Part shown: piece after piece, positions 7,623 to 16,297 of the stretch
Layout of the letters: each line of letters starts with the position of its first letter
Position numbering within the stretch: the stretch's first letter is position 1
Source of the DNA: JASJBU01 sp963790775
GTDB taxonomy: Bacteria; Pseudomonadota; Gammaproteobacteria; Chromatiales; Chromatiaceae
Reading direction: 5' to 3'
Assembly: GCA_963790775.1 (NCBI GenBank)
Contig: CAWBPR010000011.1
Coordinates: 372,001-436,000, forward strand
DNA length: 64,000 nt
Notes under the pieces: generated by a model
What the model was told of the DNA's origin: nothing
The model's database searches: none
The model's input: the letters and a program-made list of their open reading frames with translations, nothing else
Made by a program: the position numbers and the translations under genes

Positions 7623-9161
7623 ATGAGTAAAAAGATCATCCTGTGTTTCGATGGAACTTGTAATGAACCCGAAGATGCAGAACAGGAGAGTCAATGGTGG
7701 CGGCTAGGGCAACTTGAGGATGACAGTGTAACCAACGTTTTCAAACTGCATCTCCTGTTCGGGGGTAGCCTGCAGGATGGCAATGCGTCGGCCTTCCCAG
7801 ATCAACTGAGTTTTTACTATTCGGGGGTCGGCACCTATGGAGGGACGCTCAAGCGGGCATTTAATGCAGTGTTTGCGCCACCCAGAAAAGATGTGGGCAA
7901 GATCATCAAAGAGGCGGTCAGTGACCTGCAAGCCAACTATGACGCCGGTGATGAGGTTTTTCTGTTTGGCTTCAGCCGTGGAAGTGCGATTGCACGAAGA
8001 TTTGCAGCAGTACTGGCGCTGCATTTTCCCGGCGATACCCCACCCAAGATAAGATTCATGGGAGTGTTTGATACCGTCGCATCCATCGGCGTGCCGAATC
8101 TGAATGATCGTGATAAACCGATCTCCGATGTGGTGTTTGAAAATCAAACCATCTCACCGGCAGTGGAGGAGGCGCTGCATCTCATCTCCCTGGACGAGAA
8201 CCGCAAGGCGTTCATGCCAACCCTGATGAATCGTGAGAAGCGGGTAACGGAAGTCTGGTTTCCCGGGGTGCATTCCGATATTGGGGGTGGCTTTCGTTAC
8301 GATGGCCTGTCAGATCTATCCTTGCAGTTCATGCTGGATGAAATGATAAGACGTTCTCTTGATTTGAAGATTCTGTCTCCGTCCAGTATCGATTTTGATT
8401 CCCTCGCACCGGAACACTCCAATGTCGACATCGATCTTGACGATCTCGTGATACAGCCCAATCATCTTGGCAAGATGCACAGACAGAAGCGCCCGCCAGT
8501 CACCGCAAAGATAACCCAGGCGGACAGGGTATTGCGTGTCAATAAAGCAGACAAACCCTGTGACGATCTGCCGCTGATACACCACTCCGTGATTGATCGG
8601 ATTTACGAGGATGCGGATTACAGGCCGGCCAACTTGCGAAAAACCGCCCACAGGGTGTGGATATCGGACAGTGAGGAGGAACAATACCCAGGCCTCAAAG
8701 AACACCTGTTGTTGGGCAAGCGGATCAGCCATCTGCTGCAACCAGGGGAGTCCAGAGAGATAACCGTGTATGCCAACCAGAAGTACAGCAGGAGTGGTGT
8801 ATTACTGCATAAGGGTGGTGAGTACTACTTCCAGGTCTCCGGTAATCAAACCTGGAACGATGGGGGCATAGATTGTGGTCCTTGGGGCTGGGACAGATCA
8901 AGTGTCAGTCTGGGTTTTCAGGAACTCGTGATCCGCCTCAAGGAGGATGAGAGGCGTTACCCGGATGCTAAATGGTTTGAAGTGATTGGCGCAATTGGAA
9001 AATCAGAGCGGCATCTAGTTAGGATTCTTGATTATCAGGATGTATCCCACACCTATAAGGCACTGAGTAGTGGGGAATTTTACGCATTCGCGAATGATCT
9101 TGACCGTTTCTATTTTAACAATATGGGTTTTATCCAGCTCGTGGTCCAGCGGGTCAGTTAA
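7623..9161 (+). CDS. DUF2235 alpha/beta-hydrolase (Tle1-like phospholipase fold)
   Basis: 512 residues. The N-terminal half has the DUF2235 signature: FDGTCNE (from residue 9) and the nucleophile elbow GFSRGS with Ser118, then VWFPGVHSDIGGG carrying the conserved Asp. DUF2235 proteins include type VI secretion phospholipases (Tle1) and uncharacterised cytosolic hydrolases. The C-terminal ~170 residues hold a second, beta-rich region rich in Trp/Gly (for example DGGIDCGPWGWD) that I do not recognise. No VgrG, Hcp or immunity gene is nearby, so an effector role is not supported. ATG 7623 follows AGGGGGAG closely; GTG 7620 is an alternative. It may be functionally linked to the two upstream genes (inference). 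Confidence 0.82.
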   Translation: MSKKIILCFDGTCNEPEDAEQESQWWRLGQLEDDSVTNVFKLHLLFGGSLQDGNASAFPDQLSFYYSGVGTYGGTLKRAFNAVFAPPRKDVGKIIKEAVSDLQANYDAGDEVFLFGFSRGSAIARRFAAVLALHFPGDTPPKIRFMGVFDTVASIGVPNLNDRDKPISDVVFENQTISPAVEEALHLISLDENRKAFMPTLMNREKRVTEVWFPGVHSDIGGGFRYDGLSDLSLQFMLDEMIRRSLDLKILSPSSIDFDSLAPEHSNVDIDLDDLVIQPNHLGKMHRQKRPPVTAKITQADRVLRVNKADKPCDDLPLIHHSVIDRIYEDADYRPANLRKTAHRVWISDSEEEQYPGLKEHLLLGKRISHLLQPGESREITVYANQKYSRSGVLLHKGGEYYFQVSGNQTWNDGGIDCGPWGWDRSSVSLGFQELVIRLKEDERRYPDAKWFEVIGAIGKSERHLVRILDYQDVSHTYKALSSGEFYAFANDLDRFYFNNMGFIQLVVQRVS

Positions 9162-9191
9162 CTGACTCTGGCCGCATGATAAGTCGATTGC

Positions 9192-9221
9192 TTGCAATCA
9201 GCAGTCTTCTGCTTGTATGAT
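9192..9221 (+). promoter_or_regulatory. Probable sigma70 promoter of tRNA-Val
   Basis: TTGCAA at 9192-9197 and TATGAT at 9216-9221 are separated by 18 bases. The tRNA begins 15 bases after the -10 element. The -10 matches consensus at five of six positions, the -35 at four. Confidence 0.45.
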
Positions 9222-9236
9222 TCCGGTCCCGATTAA

Positions 9237-9313
<77 letters not shown>

Positions 9314-9321
9314 ATACAATC

Positions 9322-9353
9322 AAGCACTTATGGTCAGCCCTGAGTGCTTTTTT
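9322..9353 (+). terminator. Rho-independent terminator after tRNA-Val
   Basis: AAGCACTTA (9322-9330) pairs with TGAGTGCTT (9341-9349), with one G-T pair and a 10-base loop, and runs into six T residues. It begins 9 bases past the CCA end of the tRNA. Confidence 0.75.
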
Positions 9354-9419
9354 ATTGCCTGATGGACCCTGCCAGACGGGCCTCCGGCGAATTATTTAAC
9401 CTCAGCTCAGCGTATCAAT

Positions 9420-9929
9420 ATGGCGCCGGTATTTTCCTGGTTGAGAGAGTGGCGAGCAGAAGAGTTGCATGGAAGCCTGCTGGGTATCTTCATCGCGGAT
9501 AGTGCGGATCAGGCTATGCGCAGCGTTGATTGTGTCGAAGCTATTCTCGGCTCAGGCCTTGCGGGGGATCGTTATGCGGCACAGCGCGGGCATTGGAAGC
9601 TGACCGATGGCTGTCAAGTGACACTGGTCACCAATGAAGATCTACTAACAGCGGAACAACGCTGCGATTTATCTTTTTCCAACGGAGAGCATCGGCGCAA
9701 CCTGGTTGTGCAAGGTATTCATATTGATGCCTTTCGGCGGCGTCAAGTACGCATTGGCGACGTTCTGCTTGAGTTTCACCGTCTGCGTCCACCCTGCGGC
9801 TACCTCGACCGGCTGGTTGGGGCCGGGGCGGGTAAAGCCCTCGGTAAGGGTGCGGGCATCGGTTTGAGTGTGATTGAGGGAGGTGTGCTGCGAGTTGGCG
9901 ATGACGTGACTGTGATTGCCAAATCATAA
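9420..9929 (+). CDS. MOSC domain protein
   Basis: 169 residues. MOSC domains bind molybdenum cofactor or transfer sulfur through a conserved cysteine; here it is in RPPCGYLDRL (about residues 122-131). The fold also shows GLAGDRYA and GIGLSVIEGG, typical of the family. No N-terminal beta-barrel or ferredoxin partner is attached, so it is the short YiiM-like type. Its target is unknown. The gene stands alone after tRNA-Val and converges on the beta-propeller gene. Confidence 0.85.
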   Translation: MAPVFSWLREWRAEELHGSLLGIFIADSADQAMRSVDCVEAILGSGLAGDRYAAQRGHWKLTDGCQVTLVTNEDLLTAEQRCDLSFSNGEHRRNLVVQGIHIDAFRRRQVRIGDVLLEFHRLRPPCGYLDRLVGAGAGKALGKGAGIGLSVIEGGVLRVGDDVTVIAKS

Positions 9930-9988
9930 CCAGCGCCTCGCTCACGAAGCTAATACCGAGTCGTCCAAAGTCTGGTAACGGGCAGGCA

Positions 9989-10025
9989 GCTTACCGGCTT
10001 CAGATGAATTCTGAAGCCGGTAAGC
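9989..10025. terminator. Perfect 15-bp inverted repeat between convergent genes
   Basis: GCTTACCGGCTTCAG (9989-10003) is exactly inverted at 10011-10025 around a 7-base loop. It lies between the convergent MOSC gene (ends 9929) and the propeller gene (ends 10058). No T run follows on either strand, so it is either a bidirectional hairpin terminator or an mRNA-stabilising or REP-like element. Confidence 0.6.
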
Positions 10026-10057
10026 TCGCTCACAGTTATTTCAGTTATCCAGGATAA

Positions 10058-11950
10058 TCAGTCATCCTCATCCTCATCCTCATTCACCTGTTTGAGGACA
10101 GTCACGGATTCGTAAAAGCAGCCTTCTCCCTCGTCACTCACGTAAGCACGGCCATTGCGCGGGTCAATCTGCACGCCGTGGACATGGGGCTCCTCGACTG
10201 CCGGCGCACCTGTTTCGTCCACGCCTGGATCACACTCCGGAATCCCGCGGGAGATGGCGATCACCTGCTCGAGTTCCGGTGTTTCATCCAGCTCTTCCTC
10301 AACTTCGACGACCCCCAGATTCCCGGTGTGCTCACCGGTCACGAGGAGGGTTTCCCGAGCTGGATCGACAGCCACCCAGTGGGCATGGATGAACATCTGA
10401 TCGAAGGATGTGCCTTCAGGCAGGTCTTCCGCACCCGGATAACTCAAGGCATCCCAGCCATTCGACAGGTCGATGTAACGCACTTGTTGGAAGGTTTTGG
10501 ATTTTGGGTCGACATCCACCTCGGCGAGCCAGCGCCCCATGATGTCAAACTCCACTTCTTCCTCAACCAGCGGCGGCTCTTCCTCGTCGACTGGTGTTTC
10601 TTCAACCGGTTCTTCCTCTTCGGGCAGTGCCGCCTCTTCAGGACTGCCGGTATGCTCGGCGTGGTGAATGCCATGTACGGTCTGATACGCTCGATGGTTG
10701 CGATGATCCACTGTCAGGTCGTGCATGTGGAGTACGCTGGGCAGGTCGGTAGGCTCCTCACCAGCCTCGATGGCCTCAGTGATTGCGGTATCGGCGAATG
10801 CGAACAGCTCTGCAGCGTTTGCGACCTGCTCGAGGAAGGGTTCCCGCAGCTCAACCGCGTAAAGGATGCAGTTCTCACCCATGGCCTTTTCTATGAAGAA
10901 CTCTTCGACATCCGGGTCCAGGTTGTAATCGACGATCGTAGGCGGGTGATTGGGTCTGGGTTTGCAGTCTCCGCTGAACGCAATCATCCGCTCCCCCACA
11001 TGGGTGGTGCCGAAGACAGCATTGAGCCGTTCGTCCACTTCGATCCCCTGCACGGCATTGGCGAAACCGGTATCGATGAACCCATAGGGATTGATCCTGG
11101 CTCTACGGTCGATCACGTCGACCCAGATATTTGGCTCCACGCCTGGGGAGTCTTCATGGTTGCCCTGGAAGACCTTGCCGTTGCGTTCGTTGACAGCCAC
11201 TTCGTGAGCCCCATGTCCCAGCAGAAAGCCATCCACGATCTTCGGCTTGTGTGGCTTGCGGATGTCATACACCAGCAGCATGCCGGATTCATCGTCGGTG
11301 GTTTCGGCCACCTCGAAGCCGCTGCGGTCACTGTTCCAGCGTAGCCCCGAGTGTTCAATGACCTGATAGACAAGCTTCCTTCGCTTATCCACATCGATCC
11401 CGTGGGGGTGTCGGGCATGGCTCTCAGCGCCAAGTGGCGCGCAGACGTAGTCGGGGTCCTCATCCCACAATGCAGGGGTATAGACGGTCTCCTCGCCGGT
11501 TTCCTCGTCCACCTCCACAAATTCGGGTGGTTCCGAGCCCGGATAGAGCTTGATCGGAAGGCAGACCGTTGGATTGAAACGGATCTCCGAAGGAAAGTGG
11601 GGTTCAGGCGCCTCTTCAACCGCGTGCTCATCGATCGTCTCTTCCTCTTCCACCTCCTCACTGAAATCCAGGCCCGGCTCCTCGATATTTATAAATGCTG
11701 TGACCTGATTCGAATCCTTGCGGAACAGGGTGATTCCGGCAAAGCCCGAACGCTCGTTGCTGGTGATCCAGAATGGACGGTCATCAATGGCGACCTCGTG
11801 GGGTTTGTAGAGCTGGGTTTGCTGGGTGTCCGGAGACGCTGCCTGGTCATCCGGAATCAACACCTTCTCAATCTGGTAACCACTCTCGGCCAGTACGGCA
11901 CCTGAAAAAAGGCTCGCACTGAGGGCGAGCCGGCAAGTTATGCTTTTCAT
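10058..11950 (-). CDS. Secreted acidic beta-propeller-like protein
   Basis: 630 residues with a signal peptide (MKSITCRLALSASLFSGAVLAES). Repeated strands such as PHGIDVDKRRKLVYQV, AHEVAVNERNGKVFQG, AVQGIEVDERLNAVFG, HDLTVDHRNHRAYQ and HVHGVQIDPRNGRAYV are spaced like blades of a YVTN/YncE-type propeller, many with a conserved His before the strand. Inserted between blades are strongly acidic loops (EEEEPVEETPVDEEE; tail EDEDEDD). Conserved histidines plus acidic loops suggest metal or calcium binding (inference). No neighbour on its strand explains it. I cannot name the family beyond the propeller-like pattern. Confidence 0.72.
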   Translation of the reverse strand: MKSITCRLALSASLFSGAVLAESGYQIEKVLIPDDQAASPDTQQTQLYKPHEVAIDDRPFWITSNERSGFAGITLFRKDSNQVTAFINIEEPGLDFSEEVEEEETIDEHAVEEAPEPHFPSEIRFNPTVCLPIKLYPGSEPPEFVEVDEETGEETVYTPALWDEDPDYVCAPLGAESHARHPHGIDVDKRRKLVYQVIEHSGLRWNSDRSGFEVAETTDDESGMLLVYDIRKPHKPKIVDGFLLGHGAHEVAVNERNGKVFQGNHEDSPGVEPNIWVDVIDRRARINPYGFIDTGFANAVQGIEVDERLNAVFGTTHVGERMIAFSGDCKPRPNHPPTIVDYNLDPDVEEFFIEKAMGENCILYAVELREPFLEQVANAAELFAFADTAITEAIEAGEEPTDLPSVLHMHDLTVDHRNHRAYQTVHGIHHAEHTGSPEEAALPEEEEPVEETPVDEEEPPLVEEEVEFDIMGRWLAEVDVDPKSKTFQQVRYIDLSNGWDALSYPGAEDLPEGTSFDQMFIHAHWVAVDPARETLLVTGEHTGNLGVVEVEEELDETPELEQVIAISRGIPECDPGVDETGAPAVEEPHVHGVQIDPRNGRAYVSDEGEGCFYESVTVLKQVNEDEDEDD

Positions 11951-12395
11951 AATTCTTGCTCCTGTTGAAATAGGATTATCCTGCGTATTTAGTTTTTGTT
12001 GGATCGGTGGAGATTTGCCGACTGGGTAGCGTCGGTTTTTTCTGCTTTATTGTTCACGAGACCGGGAGCCCTGGTTGGTATTGTCAAACCTGTTACGAAA
12101 TCCCGTTACCGTTCAGTCTAGAAATAAGATTCCTGTTGCACTACGCGGACTTACCCTGGTGGGAGCGGGTATTATCCCTCTGAAAAAAATACTCGATCTT
12201 GCTGAGGCAACGCTGCATTGCAGTAAATTTTTTGTCAGGCTAAGGCTAAAGAAGAGCCCGCTGTTAGATACGCTGTCCAAGAATGGCTGAAGGCTTGGTT
12301 CCTGATTAGATTCAACAAAGCACCTTTCAGGCTACAACTGCCCTGATATAATTCATCCATAAGTACTTGATTGATTATCCAAGGGATATCTGATT
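11951..12395. other. Divergent intergenic region, no gene seen
   Basis: 445 bases between the divergent propeller gene and the 158-residue gene. It must hold both promoters. A 71-codon frame at 12075-12290 lacks a ribosome-binding site and family resemblance and is not called. No strong repeat seen. Confidence 0.5.
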
Positions 12396-12872
12396 ATGGT
12401 GGAAATAAAGCAACCATCCGGCCCCAAACCCAAGCAGGATTATTCTGAGCTTACTCAGAAACCCATTACCTTGAAAAAAGGCATCGGTGGTCTGGTCAGG
12501 CCTGGGGAAAGAAAACGTCAGCCAGCTGATGCGGAATCGACTGCGTCTGTGGTCTCAGTGCAGAAGAAAAAAACATTGAGCAGGAAACCCCACACCACGA
12601 CAACCGTGCAATGGACGCTTCGAGGTGTTTCCGCAACAGCGAAAGAGGTGGCTGTAAACGCAGCGAGAGAGGAAGGCCTGAAATTGAACGAGTGGCTGGA
12701 ACGGGCAATCTATCAGGCGGTTTCGGCATCCCCGGAGCACCGGGAACCAGATCAGCCGTTGCAGGATGCATTGGATGATATCCGTGTCAGGCTGGAGCGT
12801 ATCGAGCTGCAGAGTGGATTTTTCTACCGCATCTGGGAGCGCCTCAAGGAATTGGCAGCTAAACCGGCCTGA
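12396..12872 (+). CDS. Hypothetical protein with C-terminal RHH-like/coiled segment
   Basis: 158 residues. The first ~75 are low-complexity, Lys/Pro/Ser-rich and probably disordered. Residues about 78-115 read like a ribbon-helix-helix or PodJ/localisation-type segment (VQWTLRGVSATAKEVAVNAA, then KLNEWLERAIY), and the rest is helical (LDDIRVRLERIEL). A basic disordered tail plus RHH-like domain suggests nucleic-acid or partner binding, but this is inference. A 91-base gap separates it from the next same-strand gene. Confidence 0.6.
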   Translation: MVEIKQPSGPKPKQDYSELTQKPITLKKGIGGLVRPGERKRQPADAESTASVVSVQKKKTLSRKPHTTTTVQWTLRGVSATAKEVAVNAAREEGLKLNEWLERAIYQAVSASPEHREPDQPLQDALDDIRVRLERIELQSGFFYRIWERLKELAAKPA

Positions 12873-12963
12873 TGTCGGTCAATGAGTTGATAGAAATCTC
12901 CGAAATAATCCATCGAGTTGGATACAATCCGGCCCTGCATGCACGATTTAGAGGTATTGATCG

Positions 12964-14130
12964 ATGGAGTTTGGCCCGCGCGAGATAGTGACCCCCTTCC
13001 GTCCCATCCCCCTGGATGTACCGGAAGGAATAAAGCCCAACGAATTTTTCAACAGTACTGAAAATCTCAATGACCTGGTGCATAACAACGGACTGCTGGT
13101 CAATCCGGAAAATCTATTGCTCTACCGCAAGGCCCTTGGTCACAGTAATGAATTCGATTGCTCCATCATCTACAACACTTCCAAGGTAATTCTCAATCCC
13201 CTGGGGAGGCCTGTGCGCCGAACCCAGGTGCCGAAGAACGTCAAGCACGTCTGGAACCGGATGAACCAGATCATTATCGACTATATGCTGGAGAGGTACC
13301 CCGACCCGGCGGATCACCTGGTGCTGGCGGGTGAGGCGAGTCTGGATGCCACCTGGCCCCTCACATCCCCCGGCGTGCCGAGCATCCGGATGTTGCATAA
13401 CCACTTCATGGTTTTCCCGATGGACAAGTTGCGGGGAGCGAAACTGGCGGATTCAGCCAACCCCAATCTCACCGACGGGGGACAACACAGCCTTTTTCAG
13501 TCATATATGAGGGACGTCTATCGTGAGTTTTTTGATCGGGCGCTGAACCTCGAAGTCTTGAAGCCGGCGGGTTCAGGTGATTCACGCCTTGAATTGACCG
13601 GCTACCCCCAGGGTCTTCCCTGCTGGGAGATTCAAGGCGGTGTTGATTCCCTGAAAGACATACGTTTCTGGGAGGAGTATGACTTGGTGTTGAAGGGATT
13701 TATCGATTTCTATCGGACCTTCTTCACCCAGGTTTCCACCCGCAATGCACCGATCTTGAATGATGTCTATTTTCCAGAGCAGGTGGAGAGTGTGCTGTTA
13801 TTCAATAATGATTTTCTCGGTACGGCGAAGAAGGTGCGGGATCAATGTATCGTTGACGCAAAATATGCCAATGCAATTCGCTGGCAACCCGCCTTCAAGC
13901 AACTGATCTATCGGAATGATGACGGAAAATTGATTGTGACCATCAGTCAGAACTCGATAGGCAATGCAATCACCGAACTGCTTGGCGTGGTGGTAAAGCG
14001 TGCTCCGGACGCAGTGGGTTATGAAATGTCGGAACCCGCATTGATTGCTCGGTTGCTGGAAGTGAGACAACGCCTGATCGATGCTGACCTGGGGGAGGGA
14101 ATTGAAACCGAATACTGGCCTGCGTGTTGA
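12964..14130 (+). CDS. Unrecognised 388-residue cytosolic protein with HNHF motif
   Basis: 388 residues, no signal peptide or membrane segment. I do not recognise the family. Notable is RMLHNHFMVFP (about residues 140-150), where two histidines in a His-x-His pattern on a predicted strand recall HIT/GalT-type nucleotidyl-transfer folds, but the full HxHxH or HPHxQ motif is absent. Other marked segments: NPLGRPVRRTQVP, LTGYPQGLPCWEIQGG and the C-terminal TEYWPAC. Codon use resembles its neighbours. Real gene by length and composition; function unknown. Confidence 0.75.
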   Translation: MEFGPREIVTPFRPIPLDVPEGIKPNEFFNSTENLNDLVHNNGLLVNPENLLLYRKALGHSNEFDCSIIYNTSKVILNPLGRPVRRTQVPKNVKHVWNRMNQIIIDYMLERYPDPADHLVLAGEASLDATWPLTSPGVPSIRMLHNHFMVFPMDKLRGAKLADSANPNLTDGGQHSLFQSYMRDVYREFFDRALNLEVLKPAGSGDSRLELTGYPQGLPCWEIQGGVDSLKDIRFWEEYDLVLKGFIDFYRTFFTQVSTRNAPILNDVYFPEQVESVLLFNNDFLGTAKKVRDQCIVDAKYANAIRWQPAFKQLIYRNDDGKLIVTISQNSIGNAITELLGVVVKRAPDAVGYEMSEPALIARLLEVRQRLIDADLGEGIETEYWPAC

Positions 14131-14238
14131 TCAATACCTGGCTGGCTGCTCAGTGAAGCCTGTCAGAACCCGTTAGTAAGAAAGGATATCCACATCCCTG
14201 TGGAATGACATCGCATCGTCCCTGAGCTGATTGTTCAG

Positions 14239-14502
14239 CTAGTTGAAGAGTGCTTCCAGTCCAGGGATGCCTTTCTGCTCCATATAGGCCTCCTTGTCTT
14301 TCCGAAATTCAGCGCACTCGGCATTGCTGTCTGCTTCTTCCTTGTTTTCCTTGATGCATTTGGAAAACTCTTTGCGTGAAGACTGTGTTTTGCAGTCCGC
14401 CACCTCATAGCAGGGGTGAGTTTCGGTTGGTCCGCCGGCATTGACGGGGGTCGCAAGACTCGCCGAAATGGCAACCAAAGCAAATAGAGCCAGTTTTTTC
14501 AT
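14239..14502 (-). CDS. Small secreted cysteine-containing protein
   Basis: 87 residues. The start ATG (14500-14502) has a perfect GGAGG ribosome-binding site (complement of 14513-14517). A signal peptide (MKKLALFALVAISASLATPVNA) precedes a ~65-residue mature domain, charged, with four cysteines (HPCYE, ADCKT, SKCIKE, AECAEF) that could form two disulfides. The spacing is somewhat like CHCH-type helical hairpins (inference). Function unknown. It is separated from the upstream rhodanese gene by 442 bases. Confidence 0.7.
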   Translation of the reverse strand: MKKLALFALVAISASLATPVNAGGPTETHPCYEVADCKTQSSRKEFSKCIKENKEEADSNAECAEFRKDKEAYMEQKGIPGLEALFN

Positions 14503-14944
14503 GTGATAAATTCCTCCGGTCAAGGTGAGTTATTATTGGTTTTCTGTATCTGAGCTTCATCGTTGATGAGAGCTTTATATTATCGTGCATCAACGCTGAA
14601 AATTAACAGGCAGATCAGCAGGTTACACGGTCTTTTTGAGCGTCGAGTATGCACATTTGTCATTGCCCGGAGGGTGCCAGGTAGAACTCCATTTGAGTTG
14701 TTCTGCCGAACCGTCTGGTGAGCAAATCGCTGTAAAACTGACGAACAGCGCCAAGCGTCGCATTGATTCAAGCGTTATGCCATCAGGTTAATCCCTGACA
14801 AATTTCGGTATTAATTTGGGTAAATACCGTATTAATATATGGAATACCCTGATAAATAGTGCTGTCAATGTGTTGACATGAATCAGGAAAATATGAGGAG
14901 GGGTGCAAAGGGCAGAGTAGTTCGGTAAAGCTAAATCTTATCGA
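14503..14944. other. Intergenic region with a dyad at 14806-14829
   Basis: 442 bases without a convincing gene. An A+T-rich patch contains CGGTATT (14806-14812) inverted as AATACCG (14823-14829) with a 10-base spacer, about 300 bases upstream of the small secreted protein. It could be a regulator site; no regulator gene is adjacent. Confidence 0.4.
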
Positions 14945-15322
14945 TCAACTGGCGTCAACGGATGGATAATCCTGTTTCCACCAGGCAAGCATGCCCCCTT
15001 GCAGTTGTACGGCCGATGTGAAGCCTCTGGCATGCAGTAACCGTACCGCAGGTATGCTGCGGTGTGCACTCAGACAGATTGTCACGATGGGGCGTCTTGC
15101 GTCGAGGTTCAGCGACTCTATATCCTTTTTCAGTTGTTTGAGTGAGATGTTAACAGCGCCTGAGATATGACTATGGCGCCATTCAGTAGCTGTGCGTACG
15201 TCGAGAATTTGCGGCCTGTTGTCGCCTGTCAGGTCTCTGTGGAGTTCAGCAGCACTGATTTCGGGCACCTGGCCTATCGGCAACCACCAGAATATTTTAG
15301 TCAAACGATCCAGGAGAGTCAT
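14945..15322 (-). CDS. Single-domain rhodanese-like sulfurtransferase
   Basis: 125 residues. One rhodanese domain with the CDC25-like/rhodanese landmarks: LDVRTATEWRHSHI (about residues 40-53) and the active-site loop TICLSAHRSIPA with the catalytic cysteine (about 83). It transfers sulfane sulfur to thiophilic acceptors. A short hydrophobic N-terminus (KIFWWLPIG) could anchor it to the membrane weakly, but there is no clear signal peptide. It is monocistronic as far as seen. Confidence 0.88.
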   Translation of the reverse strand: MTLLDRLTKIFWWLPIGQVPEISAAELHRDLTGDNRPQILDVRTATEWRHSHISGAVNISLKQLKKDIESLNLDARRPIVTICLSAHRSIPAVRLLHARGFTSAVQLQGGMLAWWKQDYPSVDAS

Positions 15323-15547
15323 GAAAATAAATAAAACCGTTCCAGGGAGTGAGTTTTTAACCGATATTAAGCCAAAGCTCTCGAATAATATACACGCATG
15401 CTAGGAGCTGATTGGTGCTGGCGGCATAAGCTGGAAATCTGAAATAAGGTGGATCATCAATGAATATTCAGAAAGCATGAAACTATCAGCAGAGATAATA
15501 GGTCCGAACGTATCTAAACCGGTTCAAGTTCTTAACAGGAGTTAGTC

Positions 15548-16153
15548 ATGAATGCAGTAAAAACCATGTCACTTTTAGCTGGCCTGATCATCCTGGCGGC
15601 TTGTGTCACCATCAACATTTACTTTCCCGCGGCGGAAGCCAGGGAGGCGGCTGAAAAGATTGTGGACGATATCCTGGGTGAGGAAGCGAAGCAGCCGGCG
15701 CCTGCAACAAACGACCAGTCGATGCGCCTTATGTCAGTCGAACCCAGGTATGCATTCAACCTGCTGGAATTCTTGATACCCGCGGCTGAAGCAGCGGCGC
15801 AACCGAAGTTCGACGCGGACTCCCCCGAAGTGCGCCAGTTGCAGGCTTCCATGAAACAGCGTCATACAGCACTGAAGGAGTTCTACCAGACTGGCGCGAT
15901 CGGTTTTACCCAGGACGGGTTGATAGCTGTTCGTGAACTCTCAGCCGTACCACTGAAACAGCGCGGGCAACTGAAGAACCTGGTGCAGGCGGAAAATGAT
16001 GAACGCAATCAGCTCTACAAGGAAATTGCCCGGGCAAATGGTCACCCTGAGTGGGAGAGTCAGGTCCGTGAGACATTCAGCAAAACCTGGGTGAGCAATG
16101 CCGCCAAAAACTGGTGGTACCAGAACACGCAGGGCGCGTGGGTGCAGAAATAG
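15548..16153 (+). CDS. YdbL-like (DUF1318) lipoprotein
   Basis: 201 residues. A lipoprotein signal ends in LAAC (Cys about residue 19). The C-terminal half has DUF1318/YdbL features: VRQLQASMKQRHTALKEFY, GAIGFTQDGLIAVRE and AENDERNQLYKEIARANG. YdbL is normally coded beside YnbE and YdbH, periplasm-spanning lipid-transport proteins; neither is visible here. AGGAG (15537-15541) supports the start. Followed by a long hairpin. Confidence 0.8.
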   Translation: MNAVKTMSLLAGLIILAACVTINIYFPAAEAREAAEKIVDDILGEEAKQPAPATNDQSMRLMSVEPRYAFNLLEFLIPAAEAAAQPKFDADSPEVRQLQASMKQRHTALKEFYQTGAIGFTQDGLIAVRELSAVPLKQRGQLKNLVQAENDERNQLYKEIARANGHPEWESQVRETFSKTWVSNAAKNWWYQNTQGAWVQK

Positions 16154-16165
16154 AGGGTGTGTTGC

Positions 16166-16210
16166 CCCTCATGAATCCTGACTGACTGAACCTGTCAGGA
16201 TTTATGAGGG
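16166..16210 (+). terminator. 17-bp hairpin downstream of YdbL-like gene
   Basis: CCCTCATGAATCCTGAC (16166-16182) pairs with 16194-16210 with a single G-T wobble around an 11-base loop. It starts 12 bases past the stop. No T tract follows, so it may stabilise the mRNA end or act with Rho. Confidence 0.55.
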
Positions 16211-16297
16211 CTGCGATTAGCCAAAGCACGGGATTATTCCCGGGCAGGGAGGTAGAATCGCTTCTTTTTCAACAGCTGAATAAGAGGTGATCCGCTA

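Noticed and set aside
7623..9161. Type VI secretion effector (Tle1) label
   Set aside because: The fold fits but no VgrG, Hcp, PAAR or immunity gene is near.
10178..11344. Long 388-codon plus-strand frame opposite the beta-propeller gene
   Set aside because: Antisense shadow of a biased acidic gene; the minus-strand frame has signal peptide and repeats.
12075..12290. 71-codon frame between the propeller and 158-residue genes
   Set aside because: No ribosome-binding site, no recognisable domain, sits in a promoter region.
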